DNA from: Tenrec ecaudatus
Taxonomy: Eukaryota > Chordata > Mammalia > Afrosoricida > Tenrecidae
DNA length: 64,000 nt
Assembly: GCF_050624435.1 (NCBI RefSeq)
Contig: NW_027458572.1
Location: forward strand, 1 to 64,000
Reading direction: 5' to 3'
Shown here: piece by piece, positions 46,906 through 59,569 of the stretch
Layout: each line of letters begins with the position of its first letter
Position numbering within the stretch: position 1 is the stretch's first letter
Translations under genes and position numbers: made by a program
The notes under the pieces: model-generated
The model's input: only the letters and a program-made list of their open reading frames with translations
What the model was told of the DNA's origin: nothing
Database searches by the model: none

Positions 46906-49626
46906 GGGACTTGCGGCAAGATGGCGAAGGAGTAACAAACACCAGAGGAACTCCACAGAATTCAAGCTAGGAGAGTTACTTAGAGATAACTGAACACTGC
47001 TGGAATGCAGGAGGAGCATCATAAAGACAAGTAGGCACAGACCCATGGGGTTTTGAGGGGCTGGGGGCTTTTGGTTTACTTCAGTGGAGGCCGGCTGGGG
47101 CTTGACCTTTGCCCCGCCACTGTCTCTGCCAGAGCCAGGACCATTTGGAGCCTGTAGGGCTGCTTGGTCTCAACACAGCCACAGTTTGCCACCACCTGCC
47201 TTGGGGCAGGCACTAGACCTTTGCATCTCCTCTCTGTCACCCTATCAGTCTTGGAGGGCTGTGCAGCAGCCTTTTCTCAACACAGCCACAGCTTGCTGCT
47301 ACCACCTCCGAACAAGGATTAAACCCTTGCAGCTCCTCTGGCCTGGATAAGGGCTCAGCTACATTGTTGCTTTCTATCCATCTCTTCACTATATTCCCCC
47401 TCCCCCGCCCCTCATGGGCACATTTGGCTTGCTTTTTAACTTTTTTTTCTCCTCTTTTCCTCTTTCTTGGTCTCTCACACTCTACTGCTAACCTCCAGAC
47501 CACTCCCTTAGCTTAGGGCATTTACACCTGAGCCACACGCAGCTAGGTGAGCTCCACCCTGTGTAGTTAGCAGGCTGGAAAAATCCCTGCTGGCCCCCAA
47601 CAGGGGATACTCTGCTCAACTTCTGACTGGGGAACTCCTTCCAGCCTTTGTGCCTGTGGGGCATAAGGCAGCTCGGCCAACACTCCTCAACAAAAGTTAC
47701 TGCAGGAGCCTCTGCCCAACCTCTGCAACACCAAAGCAGGCAACCCTTCTGGGTCACTCCCCCGAGAGGGAAGCCACAGGAGGACAAAGTGGTAGGTTAA
47801 TTCCATAGTGAAATAAGCTATAGGCAGTTCAAAGTCTCCCAGAGAGAGCCAGTGCTCTTCGACTCCCTGGAAAATGGCACCTGGCTCATCTAAAACAACA
47901 CAACACAAGCAGCCATCAGCCCCAAAAACCTCAACAAAAAAAGGAGAGGAACAAAAGGCAAAGCCAGAAGATGTCCTGAACATAATGCATGCATAGAGGA
48001 AGCAGACATTGAGCTGCCACAGAAAGAAATTTTCAGAATGTTACTTGGAGTCAGGGGATATGAGGGAAACAATACAGAAAAATGATGAAATGATAGAAAA
48101 GGTAAAAACCATAAATCAAAGAGAAATACAGGAGCTTAGGGAGGAGATAACAAAAACCAGTAGCACACTCATGGACCTCGACAAGCAACTGGAAGAATCA
48201 GAGGCCCGCATCAGTGACTTGGAGGACAGCCAAGCAGACTTCAACAAACGAGAACAAAAATCTAATAAGATCATCAGAGAAGCTGAAGAAAACTTAAGAA
48301 CTAAGTCTGATGCTATGAAGCGGTACATCATTAGAATTATTGGCTTACTGGAGGAAGACAAAACAAAGAAGTCATCTGCAACAGTAGTGAGAGAATTCTT
48401 GGAGGAAAGCTTCCCCAGCTTAGTGAATTAAAACAAGGCAACCATTCAGGAAGCTGAAAGAATCCCAGCAAGACTGGATCCCAAGAAGAAGTCATCAAGG
48501 CACATAATAGTTAAATTATCCAACTTTGAGGAAAAGGAGAAAATCATGAGAGCAGCTAGGGGAAAACAAGCAATCATATATAAAGGTTCCCAAATAAGAA
48601 TATGATCAGACCTATCAGCAGAAACTATGAAGAAGAGAGAGTGGAGTAACATTTTCAAAAAATTGAAGGAAAACAATGCAAACCCAAGAATACGCTACCA
48701 AGCCAAATTATCAATCAAGATAGATGGAGAAGAGTCATTACATTGCACGCTCATCTCGATAATATGATCACTGAAGACAGATTTGTGCATAAGCAAATGT
48801 GGTGAAGAAAGTTGATGGTGCTCAGCTATCAAAAGATATAGCATCTGGGATCTTAATGGCTTGAAGGTAAAAAAGCGGCCATCTAGCTCAGAAGCAACAA
48901 AGCCCACATGGAAGAAGCATACCAGCCTGTGCAATCACAAGGTATCAAGGGATCAGGTATCAGGCATCATCAGAACAAAAAATCTTACCATAGTGAATCA
49001 GCGGGGGAGTGTGGAGTGGAGACCCAAAGCCCATTTGTAGGCCACTGGACATTCCCTTACAGAAGGGTCTTGGGGAGGCGATGAAACAGTCAGGGTGTGA
49101 TGTAGCAACGATGAAAATTACAACTTTGATCAAGTTTCTGGGTGCTTCCTCCCCCCCTCCAACTGTCATGGTCTGAATCCTGACTTGCAGGTCTGACTAG
49201 ACCAGGGGATGTACACTGGTGCAGATGGGAACTGAAAATGCAGGGAAGCCATGGCAGATAATCCCCTCAGGACTGGTGGTGTGAGTGGTGATATTTGAAG
49301 GGCACAGTGAGGTTGGGTTGGAAAAGTGGAACCTATTTCAAGAATCTACATGTGACCTCCTCCCTGGGGGACATACAACAGAAAAATGGGACACAGAAAT
49401 ATATGACAAAATAACAATTTATAAATTATCAAGGGTTCATGAGGGAGGAGGGAGTGAGGAGGGAGAAGAAAAATTGAGGACCTGAAGCCAGGGGCTTGGG
49501 TGGAGAGCAAATGTTTTGAGAATGATGAGGGCAACAAATGTAAAAATGTGCTTTACACAATTGATATATGTATGGATTGTATTAGGAGTTGTATGAGTCC
49601 CTAATAAAATGACTTTAAAAAAAAAA
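46906..49626 (+). mobile_element. L1-derived element lacking ORF2 (HAL1-like)
   Basis: A 2.72-kb unit bounded by a perfect direct repeat AAGAACCAGG (46896-46905, 49627-49636), with poly-A at the 3' end. It runs from a complete-looking 5' end (gggacttgcggcaagatggc) through 5'UTR (to 47873), ORF1 (47874-48740) and straight into the family 3'UTR (48741-49610). All of ORF2 and the last part of ORF1 are absent. The target duplication at both edges shows a single insertion with its 5' end intact. HAL1 elements in other mammals have a similar ORF1-only plan; this one belongs to the local L1 family. Confidence 0.82.
47874..48740 (+). pseudogene. L1 ORF1 protein, truncated and mutated
   Basis: Starts at ATG 47874 (MAPGSSKTTQHKQPS), with an early TAG near 47996. 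Long open part 48059-48431 contains a coiled coil (EEITKTSSTLMDLDKQLEES) and 'DSQADFNKREQKSN'. It then stops at TAA (about 48429), continues as 'SSRHIIVKLSNFEEKEKI', meets TGA near 48604, and breaks off after 'LSIKIDGE' where the 3'UTR begins. The matching minus-strand copy (27203-28242) extends about 65 codons further. Confidence 0.8.
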
Positions 49627-49636
49627 AAGAACCAGG

Positions 49637-50649
49637 AGTAGGGGCCTTTAGATCCCAGATTCTTTCACAGAAATTCTTCAATCCAGCAGACAGGCAGCTG
49701 TGACACAAGAGTGGACATGAAGGGAAGAAGCAGCAACAGAGACATGGTGGCAGCAGAACCAAGAGCCTGAGACAGAGCAGTGGCATTCCCAGACCACAGA
49801 ACAAGAGAGCTAAGTGCCTTTGGGCAGGAGGTTAGAGGTGAAATAGGGGTACATTTGAGTTCTTATCTGGGGAACTAGATTTGCCAACCCACATAGAGCT
49901 AAGTGTGTCTGGTATAAGGCTAAGGTGCAGAGAGAGAATTTATCCGCAGAACTAAGAGAACTTTGTAATTTTTGTACATTTAGGACAGAAGCCAGGGGGT
50001 TGCAGGGCCTGACCTCACCTGCAGGTACGGCTGTCAAGATGCTGTCCCAGAGAACTGTACCTTGAGGCACTGATGATGCTAAATTGTGTGTTAGGGTGGA
50101 AAAGTGACTTCTTTGTCAAACATAATTTGAGGAGAGCATTTATTGAACTTTAAGAGACAACAAAAGATACGCACACACATCATATGGATAAGGGAGGCCA
50201 TTAGCAGTTCAAATGCAACTGAGGATTCAGAGTCGAGACCCTAGATAAATAGGACACAGAACAAAAGGCCATGTCACAGATCATGATTGGTGGCAAAGCA
50301 ATACATCAGATACAGGTGGGACTGCAGCAGCAGGAATGGGACCATAATTGGGACATGCACATTATTAGATAGAAAGACTTAAAAGATTGGTCCAGGGCCT
50401 TCAAACTGAGGCAATCAAGGCCAGACTCATAACAATGGCCCCTGTGCTGTCCTCGCTTAGGTGAGCTCCATCAAGGATACATCTAGGCAGGCCCTTGGAG
50501 GGGGATGGATGGAGAGGAGTGCAGGCAATCTATTTTGTAAGGCATTTTCCGCAAGGGTAAGATGATCTACATTCTTGGCTAATTATCAAAAGGAATTCAA
50601 TGGAGGCTTAATCAAACTGGGGAGGCAGCAAATGGACAGAGTTGTCACT
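49637..50649. other. unassigned, possible old LTR
   Basis: Sequence such as 'cagaccacagaacaagagag' and 'ctatgt'-poor, GC-balanced stretches resemble LTR material, but no ends were found. No gene. Confidence 0.35.
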
Positions 50650-50875
50650 GTCATCAGCAATGCAAACCTTAAACCCAACTCAGTGCCACAGAGTGGATTC
50701 TGGTTACAGTGACCCTTTAAAGGGAGGTGGAATGGCCCCTTGTGGATTTCGGAGACTATAACTCTTACCAAGATTGGAAACCTTGTTTTTCTCCTCAGGG
50801 GTGACTTGTAATTCTGAACTGCTGACCTTGCAGTTAGCAGTCCAATCTGTAACCACTATGCCACCCGCCTTTTGC
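50650..50875 (-). mobile_element. AfroSINE, antisense
   Basis: Antisense landmarks 'aactgctgaccttgcagtta', 'gtaaccactatgccacccgc' and 'gagtggattctggttac'. Well preserved in the tRNA-like part. Confidence 0.8.
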
Positions 50876-52459
50876 AAATTGGAGTGCTCACAATTTAAGT
50901 TCTAATACAATTATACATGGTTACATTATCAGCAAATTCTATCATTCCGGGAGATGCGCAAATTGCTCGGACCCCGACCAATGGGGCAGCCTGGGTTCTT
51001 GTACACTGGTGTTTCCTGGGTTCAGACCCCAGAAAGCTCAGATCCCTCCTGCTTCCCCTCAAACTCCTCTGCCCAGTGCTGACCCCAGGAACCCCAGGGA
51101 TGCTCACCCTGCTTGGAGTCAGGTGAATGGATTTGGTTCACGACCCAGTCAGAAGTTGAAGTCCTTCCTTGTCATGCTTCAATGTGCAAGACACTAGTAC
51201 CAGATTTCTAGCTCCCTAGACTGGACTGTATTTCTCTGTGGCAAATCTTTGTTCTGAAACAGAAGAGGAGGCAATGTTGAAAAAGGCATATCACTTTCTT
51301 GGCCTGTACTTCTTGCGCTAAATAGTGACCACCCCCACCACCTGGGATCAAAATCCTGCTCAAAGCTGAGGGTTTGCATTAAACAAGGGTCCACTCTATC
51401 TTTGCAGAGCAATTTTACTAATTTCCCAAATATCATGATCAACTTTGGATCCACAAAGTGGAAGTACTTAAGGCCTCAAATTTCTCAAGCTCCATTGAAG
51501 GTAAATATCTTCTTTTCACCAGCAATCTAACTGAAGAACGGAATATTTTATGAAGAATGTTCTTTAAAAGCCCATAACGGAACCTCAGACCAAAACCCTT
51601 GACATATCTGGTGAAAGTGATCAAGCTGAATCACGCTCATATCTGCCACTCCAACTCAGGCTGAGCTTCTCATTAAGTAAAACCTACTCCAATCCCCTTG
51701 CATCCTGGGTATTCTTTACAATATCTATTGTGTGAAGAAATCCCTATGGTTGGGTAGCCCATTTATGCACAATAGTGTAGTAACTAGAGAAAGTTTTTGT
51801 ACAGGTGGACAACAAGAGACAGAGCGACACCAATAGCACATCCTAGAGGTACCTTGGCCAAGATAGAGATATTCTAAACAAGAAAACAAGCCAGGGGAAT
51901 CCTTATTTGCTACTCTCTTAAGCTCTTGTGTTTACAGATGTCCGATTTTAAAGCCTTTGGGAAAGACTGCAGCTTACAGTCATGGAATGGCAAGGGGTCA
52001 TGGTAAGAGCCAAGGTGAGGGAAGATGCTTAAAAATGCAAGATGTATCCAGAAAAGAGATGACTGATCAAACCATTTTGTCATCTTGACCTAAATTCTGG
52101 ATTCCAAGCTTTCTAGGTAATGCTGACTGATGGCAAACAACACACACTGTAGTAGTGGGCTTATTGGCTTGGGTTCAAGGATGTCCCATCCATAGTCTCA
52201 GGTGTGAGTGACGATTTGTCCCGTCAAGAGGGGTGTAAATCATTTATCACTCTAGAGGATCCAGCCAGAGCAAGTGATCTATGAGAGTCGAGTGGGTTTC
52301 AGGATGTTCAGAAAGTTTACAATCAACTGAATCACAATTCAATTCCATGAGAAACTTCAAGGCTAACTGTAAGACAGATTAAAGTTGAAGATTCTGGCAG
52401 CTAGACAGGAGAGTATTCACGCAATATGAATAGACGCTTTATTCTTTTTGTCTAAGTTC
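50876..52459. other. unassigned DNA
   Basis: No gene or bounded repeat. The 50940-51130 part is relatively CpG-containing and may be LTR or promoter-derived; nothing decisive. Confidence 0.4.
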
Positions 52460-53515
52460 ACGTTATTGGGTGAAACATAACAATAATTGTCAGAGTAACC
52501 TTATTAATATTTTCTATGAGACCAGTAATAACCTGTAAACAAGGTCAGATAATGATACTTCAAGAAAACTGTAGAGCAATATTGATAATGGATCTACATG
52601 AAAAAGTTCTTGAAAACATTGGGAATAGAGTCAGAAAACACATGAAAATAATTACACATGATAATTAAGTAGAATCTATCCTAGAGTTGATTTAATATAA
52701 GAAAATGAGCACTGTAATATATACCAATTAATGTAAAAAAGAATTAATAATCTAAATAGACACAAAACTTACTAAACAAAGTCAAAGACTTTTCATGCTA
52801 AGGAAAAATAACTCTACAAATCTAACATAAAACAAATATAGTTCAAAATGTTAATATGCTAATATACATTCCTAAAAAGAAAAAGTCATACTTGAAAAAA
52901 CATCACCCCACGTCAGAAAAAGGACAACCATAAATGTCCACTTTTACCAGTGATATTAAAAATTGACTGTATGTTCTAACTAGAGCTACCAGGTTCACTT
53001 TTTTTTAAGGAAGAGGCTTCCAAAAAGACATAAAAATTCCTTTAATCATAATTTAATTATCACATCCATAAAATATTCACGATATGCCATGAATAGCTAA
53101 TAAATGCTAAAACATTGTAGGCTACATTTAAACACGCTGAAATAACTCTTGGTACTTAACTCCCTAACTATTAATTGTTAATCAGAAGTGGAAGGGGAAG
53201 GTGGGGGGAGAAAGAGGGAACCTATCACAATGATCTACGTATAACTCCCTCCCCAGGGGGATAGACAACAGAAAAGTGGGTGAAGGAAGACATAGGGCAG
53301 TGTAAGAGATGAACAAATAATACTTTACAAATTATCAAGGGTTCATGAGGAGGGGGGAATAAAAATGAGAAGCTGACAGCAAGGGCTCAAGTAGAAAGAA
53401 AATGCTTTGAGAATGAGTATGCCAACAAATGTACTAATGTGCTTGACACAATGGATGGAGGTGTGGATTATGATAAGAGTTCTACAAGACCCAATAAAGT
53501 GATTTAATAAAAAAA
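52460..53515 (+). mobile_element. L1 fragments: ORF2 RT part and 3' end
   Basis: 52460-53030 is a diverged sense copy of the L1 reverse-transcriptase region, ending with 'tgtccacttttaccagtgat' and 'gttctaactagagctacc', hallmarks of the RT C-terminal part. 53190-53515 is a separate younger L1 3'UTR end with 'aggggga'-type tract, 'gacaacagaaaagtggg' and a terminal poly-A. The first has no open frame. Confidence 0.65.
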
Positions 53516-53734
53516 GAAATACAGCATGATCAAAATTATAGCATTTATCTTACAGAAAAGGAAGTACAAATGTATTCAGATTAAAACCCTGAAACAGGGA
53601 ATTTGTTTCCACCCATTCTGTGATGAAAGCATGAATTTAGAGTCCTGTAGTTTTCTGTAGTGTTGAAGGTCCTCATATACTGATGAATTAATAAACTAAA
53701 CCAAGGCATTCGTGTGCACATATAATATTAGAGT

Positions 53735-53805
53735 GACTATATAGACACACATATATGTATGTGATACACACACATATATGTATGTGATACACACACATAT
53801 ATCAA
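53735..53805 (+). repeat. 23-bp minisatellite
   Basis: About three copies of a CA/TA-rich 23-mer with 'atatatgtatgtgatac' in each. Confidence 0.75.
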
Positions 53806-53809
53806 GCTG

Positions 53810-54005
53810 GACAACAGATAGGATTGATGCTCACCCAAAAACTGAAGTTTGGGGACTTGAACACACTGAGCCATGGATGCTCTAGGTAGCATTGGACCCA
53901 TGGGCTTCAGTTGGACTGGGCTGGGATGTTCTCTTGATGAAAAGCTCTCTCTTATGCATATGTCAGTGTCTATAGTTTTATTTTTCTAGAGAACCCAGCC
54001 TAAGG
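53810..54005 (+). mobile_element. partial solo-LTR-like element
   Basis: 'ggctgggatgttctcttgat' and 'agctctctcttatgcatatg' followed by a 'tttctagagaacccagcc' end resemble the 3' part of the LTR family at 19081-19595. The 5' part is missing. Confidence 0.5.
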
Positions 54006-54154
54006 CAGATCCCCATCACATTAGTGTCATATGAGGGCGAAAAGGTGTACCTGACATGCTGCTCTTGGAGAAAAACACATCACAAGGAAAGTGTGAAAAG
54101 ATAATCAACAATTCCCTGACACTGAGCCAGTCCTATGCTCCTCTAGGTCTGTGG

Positions 54155-54788
54155 AATTTTGGTGGAAGAAAATCTATTTATAACAAAAATATCAGAGGGG
54201 CCAGCCCCAATCCCAACTAAGAGGACAGCTGCCCCTTCCCCCAGAAGAATTTACTTCAGAGGACAACACTGAAGCTACAGCTCAGGGAAAGGGACATGTC
54301 TGATCAGAGCACACGGGAGAAAATGAAGGGGGAGGAAGAGAGAGTGGAGCACACATCCTGGCCCACCAAGCTTTGAGGACAATATGCCTGCTCTGAGCAG
54401 CCCATGCAAAAAGAAGCACTATGGCTGCCCCGACTATGAGTCATGACATCCCTCACTGACCTATAGCCCTATAGGGGACAACACTGGAGACAGTTTGGGA
54501 ATTGCATCCGATCTGACCCCACCACACCCAGGCAAAACACTAAGGGTGTTGTGCAACAGAACAGCAAGGGAAGTAGAGCAAGGAAGTCCCAAGAGTACCA
54601 AAATTAGACTCGGGGGCCAAAGCGTGGCACCCCATCAGACTCCACAGAAAAGCACTCCTAAAGGTCAACATAGAGACCTCTAACTTTTTACAGGCTTTTC
54701 TCTTTTTTCCCTTTTTTTCTTGTTGCTGTTGTTTTGTTTTCTTTTGTCATTTTGTTTTGCTCTTTTGTGTGTATGTGTGCTTGTGTGT

Positions 54789-54819
<31 letters not shown>

Positions 54820-56860
54820 CATATTATATCTGCACTTCTAACTAGATAATATAGGCCAGATAAACAATCTGGAGGAGAAAGCAACAGGACCCATGGTTGG
54901 GGCGGGGAGCATGACATGGGAGAAGGGGAGGTGGGGGAAAGAAAGTGGTGTTAACCAACCCAGGGAAAAGGGAACAATCAATAAGTGATCCAAAATAGTG
55001 GGAAACAGAAAGATTTCTCCAAGTCATCTCCCCCAAATATATGTTAGACTTAGGACACTGCTCACAATTAATGGTAAATAATTGTCAAGTTACCTCCCTG
55101 AAGGCAATCAGCTGTCAGAGGACTGTCTAGTCCCACCACATATAGGGCCCATCCCTGCTGTTAAGGACAATGGGATACTTCCCCCTAAAGGCTTCAATTT
55201 AGACCCTGCAAGGTGGGTTTACAGTACACCTTACTGATAATGATTTCTACAGTGAACCAGAGAACAGGTCAAACCTGCTCAGTGACATCCAAAGTTAGGC
55301 TGCCATGCTGAATCTCGGGTCCGCCCATCTTGTCACATGCACACCCTTACTCCCTCCTCTTCCAACAGCATATGAACCCCTACAGCATCCCACTCCCATT
55401 ACTATATTACCTATAGCACAACACTTTCCTGTGATGGATTTCTTCACCTGTAATTAGGGGGCCTGCACATCCCCAGATGATATAAAAGCCTTGGTTAGCA
55501 ATAAATATTTCTCTCCCCATGTGGACCACCAAGTGAGGCTGAGGTGAACATGCAACTATGAAATGTGTCTGACTCCATTATTTCAATCCCTCTTCTATCT
55601 CTCATGCTCCCTATGACTTTACTATAATCTTTATTTATTATCACTGTACAATTGCACCAACCGACCCGCTGTGATGTGTTAGGGTCTGGCCTTTCCCCTG
55701 ACACAAAATAAGTGGCAAGGAGGGTGTAAGATGCCTGGTAGGGATTGATCAAGGCAATGTAACTGAGAAGAATTACTGAAACCCTGAAATTACTGAACTA
55801 CAGACAGAGCATGATAGTGGGACAAGAGGAAAGTAAAAGGAAATAGAGGAAAGAACTAGGAGACAAAGAGCATTTACAGAAGTCTAAATACAAGCATGTG
55901 CATATGTAAATATATTTATATTAGGGTGGGGAAATAGATCTAGGTGCATATATTAATAGGTTTAGTATTACGGTATCAGATGGACATTGGGCCTCCATGC
56001 AAGTGCTCCCTCAATGCAAGAACACTTTGTTCTATTACCTGGCATTCCACGATGCTCACCTTCCTAAGATGATAGCTGAAGACAACTGTGTGCAAAGAAA
56101 ATGTGAAGAAAACTGATGGAGCCCAGCTACCAAAAGATATAGCATATGGGATCTTAAAGGGTTGAAGGTAAACAAGTGGCCATCTAGCTTAGAAGCAAGA
56201 AAGCCCACATGGAAAAAGCACACAACCTATGGATTGATTACAAGGTGTCGATGGGATCAGTATCGGGCATATTGTGAATGAAGGGGAGTGAAGATTGGGG
56301 ATCCAAAGCCCGTCTGTCAGCAACTGGACAGCCCCTTACAGAAGGATCATAGGGAAGAGACGAGCCAGTCAGGGTACAGTGTAGAAACAATGAAAATACA
56401 ACTTTCCTCTACTTCCTAAATGCTCCTCCTCCCCTCCACTATCATGAACCTAATTCTCTTACAAATCCAGCTAGACCAGAGGATGCACACTGGTACAGAT
56501 AGGAACCTGAAACATAGGGAATCTGGGACAGAAGATGCCTTCAGGACCAGTGGTGAGAGTGGTGCTATCATGAGGGTGAAAGGAAGGTGGGGCAGAAAGG
56601 GGGGACCCATTACAAGGATCTACATAAAACCCCCTCCCTGGGGGATGGACAACAGAAAAGTGGGTGAAGGGAGACATCGGACAGTGTAAGGATGAAAAAA
56701 TAATAATTTATAAATTATCAAGGGTTCATGATGGAGAGGCAGTGAGCAGGGAGGGGGGAAATTGAGGAGCTGATACCAAGGGCTCAAGTAGAAAGCAAAT
56801 GTTTTGAGGATGATAAGGTAACACATGTACAACTGTGCTTGACACACAATGGATAAATAG
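54155..56860 (+). mobile_element. L1 3'UTR, sense, split by an LTR
   Basis: Left part 54155-55041 and right part 55706-56860 are continuous L1 3'UTR. Homology to the antisense L1 is clear, for example 'agcatgatagtgggac' (55806) versus the complement near 25360. It includes a (GT)n run at about 54765-54822 and ends in an A/T-rich tail near 56860. No ORF2 precedes it, so it is a 5'-truncated insertion. Confidence 0.7.
55042..55705 (+). mobile_element. solo LTR inserted in L1 3'UTR
   Basis: Starts TGTTAGACTTAGG and ends CCCTGACACA. It has a TATA box in 'gatgatataaaagcc' (about 55477) and an AATAAA signal at about 55500, the order expected for U3-R-U5. Flanks 'atata'/'aaata' are a possible 5-bp target duplication (4 of 5). 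Different family from the 8948 type. No retroviral genes nearby. Confidence 0.65.
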
Positions 56861-57232
56861 ATAATAAATAGATAAAGCTATCATGTTAACCTTGAAAAAA
56901 CACAGAGCTCTTACAAGGCACAATGCACACATAGCCTCTCTGCACCAAAGGTCAACACTCACATTTATAACACGTAAGGAAACTTAGTAGACTCATAGTC
57001 ACACTTGATATAAGAAATCAGTATAACACTAAGAGCCTTATATTCATGGGGAAACATGACATCATGCTCCTGAGAGGAAAGTACTACACTTGTTTATATA
57101 ACAAAGTATTCCCATTACTCAGCTCACATACTGCAATAGCATCACTGAGTATGAAACATACACAAATATACATATACACACGCACGCACACATCTTTCCG
57201 TTTTTAATGAAAATATTCATACCTACTGAGGC

Positions 57233-57349
57233 CAGGTTTCTAAAAGTTTCCATCATCCCGTGTCTCTATAGTTTCCTCTCAGAAAGGTCCAGCAATGCCC
57301 ATTCTTCCTCGGAGAAATTCAGAGCCACCTCCTCAACAGCCACAGTGTC
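57233..57349 (-). pseudogene. second KRAB-A box exon, broken
   Basis: On the minus strand, after a 'ggatgttttag' acceptor, the exon reads DTVAVEEVALNFSEEEWALL then DLSERKL-stop-RHGMMETFRNLASVG, with a GTATGA donor. The EEW core and METFRNLASVG end are textbook KRAB-A. The Tyr of KLYR is TAG. It is a different KRAB lineage from 42126-42252 (which has MLENYHNLVS). No finger exon was found in the 19 kb between it and the other array, so it is an isolated exon relic or the 5' end of a deleted gene. Confidence 0.87.
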
Positions 57350-57518
57350 CTAAAACATCCCGTATATTCTGGCTTGGCAAGGTACCATGCATTCCACTAT
57401 GTGAAAGGATGAAGAAGACAGTCCTGGGGAAACAGAGACTTCACATGGGCATTAGACACAGGGGTCTTGCTCTAAGGATTTCCATCAGGGTTTAGCTAAC
57501 CCACTTCACCCACTAGAT

Positions 57519-57698
57519 CAGCTGTTCTGAACCTGTGGGTTGCAACTCCTTTGGGGGTTGAACAACCCTCTCAAAGGGTTCTCCCGTTCATAACAGTAGC
57601 AAAATTACAGTAATGAAAATAATTTTTTGGTTGGGGGGTGAGCACACATGAGGAACTGTATTAAAGGGTTACAGCATTAGGAAGGTTGAGAACCACTG
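57519..57698 (+). mobile_element. SPIN non-autonomous element (180 bp)
   Basis: Begins CAGCTGTTCTGAACC and ends GAGAACCACTG. 8-bp flanks CACTAGAT (57511-57518) and CACTAGAC (57699-57706) match at 7 of 8, the hAT target duplication. Internal structure matches the element at 46284. Confidence 0.87.
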
Positions 57699-57706
57699 CA
57701 CTAGAC

Positions 57707-58309
57707 ACACTCCCTCACTAATTACATGTTATCCCAAGGACTGCATGCTTCTAGCATAATGAGTTTATCTCTGTACAGTTTGTCTGTGACCAACTGCAGC
57801 CTTATTTCTATCTAGCTGTTTCAGAATAGAGAACAGTCAGAACACATAAATCAGATGAATGATCAAAAATAAAAGCCTCGATTCCAAATTCATATCCTCT
57901 CTTCCATTGGAGGGAGGATTGAAATTAGAATATTTATCAGAACAGGAAGCACAGGGTGAAAGGAAGATGACAACTAGGAAACACTGCAGAATTTGTGCTT
58001 CTCCCTGTCGCCCCTCCTTAGCCATTGGAGAGCTGCTGGTATGAACTAACAAAGTAGGGACCCAAAGCCCTGGAGTCATGGTATCCTCTTGGAGAATTCT
58101 ACGTGATCAAGAGCTGACGTGTTACCTGGTGATAGAGATGATTATTTGGGGAATTATGAAATTTTCTATAGAGTGTCTATGTTACTCGCCTACTTTCCAG
58201 TCACTCTGCAGTTGCACGCTTGTGTATTTTGTATTTTCAATGAGATAGGACAAGCTATTGAAAAGGGAAACCGGGCAAGAGTGAAAGGTAACAACAGAAT
58301 ATAGATACC
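57707..58309. other. unassigned DNA
   Basis: No gene or repeat recognised. Confidence 0.4.
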
Positions 58310-58725
58310 CTCTGTACACTGGTACAGATAGGAACATGGAAACAAGGAATCCAAGGTGGATGATCCATTCAGGTCCAGTGGTGAGAGTGGCGATACCAGG
58401 AGGATGGAGGGAGGGTGGGGTGGAAAGAGCGAACTGATTACAAGGATCTACATATAACCTCCTCCCTGGGGGATTGACAACAGAAAAGTGGGTGAAGGGA
58501 CATTTTGGACAGTATAAGATATGACAAAATAATAATTTATAAGTTATCAAGGGTTCATAAGGGAGGGGGTAGTGGGGAGGGAGGGGCAAAAATGAGGAGC
58601 TGATGCCAGGGGCTTAGGTAAAGTGCAAATGCTTTGAGATTGATAATGGAAATGAATGTGCAAATGTGCTTTACACAATTGATGTATGGATTGTGATGAG
58701 TTGTAATATAATGATTAAAAAAAAG
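58310..58725 (+). mobile_element. L1 3'UTR end, sense
   Basis: 5'-truncated L1 with 'gacaacagaaaagtgggtg', 'aataatttataagttatcaa' and a 3' tail after 'gatgtatggattgtgatgag'. Same family as 56500-56860. Confidence 0.75.
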
Positions 58726-59029
58726 AATATATGCAGATATCTTGAAAATTTTCCCACTGAGACAAAGCTACTGTCATGTAATTATTATGGACTGCTCCCC
58801 TCAAAAAATACTGGATACGCACATCAATACACACTAAGCTCATAGGATATACTGACAAAAGAGCACAATATATTCAGTATCATAATAGCATGTCCTTTTT
58901 GCTGATTGGGAAAATGTACTTAGGTTCCAATTTTCTTATAAGTTGACTGAACTTCAGTGCATTTCAATGTTAAACTGTTAGGATACTAGGACTTACATAC
59001 CAGGCTTTGAGATGTTTTTCACATTTTAG

Positions 59030-59385
59030 ATTTTTAAAGATTTTTTCACATTTGCAGATCATGGAAGGACGACTAGCTGAACATGATGACCACTAGCATT
59101 CTCTCAGCTGTGGGACTGGCCTCCATGACTTGTCATACTTTTGTTCCCGCATCTTTTCAGGAGAGACCAGTCCCTGGAGAAGGACATGGTGCTTGGTGAG
59201 GGAGAGAGAGGCAAAGAAGAGAAAGGCCTTCGCCAACATGGATCGACACAGGGGCTGTCGCAATGGCTCCAACGTGGGAACATGTGAGGATGGTGCAGGA
59301 CAGGGCAGTGTGTCGCGCTGTTACATAGAGGGCTTTAGGGGCTGGAATGGACACGAAGCCACCTAACAACAACATAGAAAAGGTT
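59030..59385 (+). mobile_element. RTE-type LINE 3' end
   Basis: 'ggacatggtgcttggtgagg', 'acatggatcgacacaggggc' and the 3' end 'gacacgaagccacctaacaa' correspond to the C-terminal codons and tail of the RTE that mobilises AfroSINEs. Frame is broken. Confidence 0.65.
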
Positions 59386-59569
59386 GCACTTTATGCTAAG
59401 ATTTCACAGCATGGCCAACTAGCTATGGCATAAAGTCGCATGAGCTGTCACGGTCACTCCACAATTCTGCTACAACAGTGTAACCTAGTGTCGACCCAAT
59501 AAGCCTTTCAAAATCTCATCCACAGCAGTGCATCGGGTGCCGGGTTTTAAAGCCTTCCCTTTCCTTCAT

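Noticed and set aside
54765..54822. Long GT run as a possible Z-DNA or regulatory element
   Set aside because: It is an ordinary microsatellite within L1 3'UTR; no evidence for a role.
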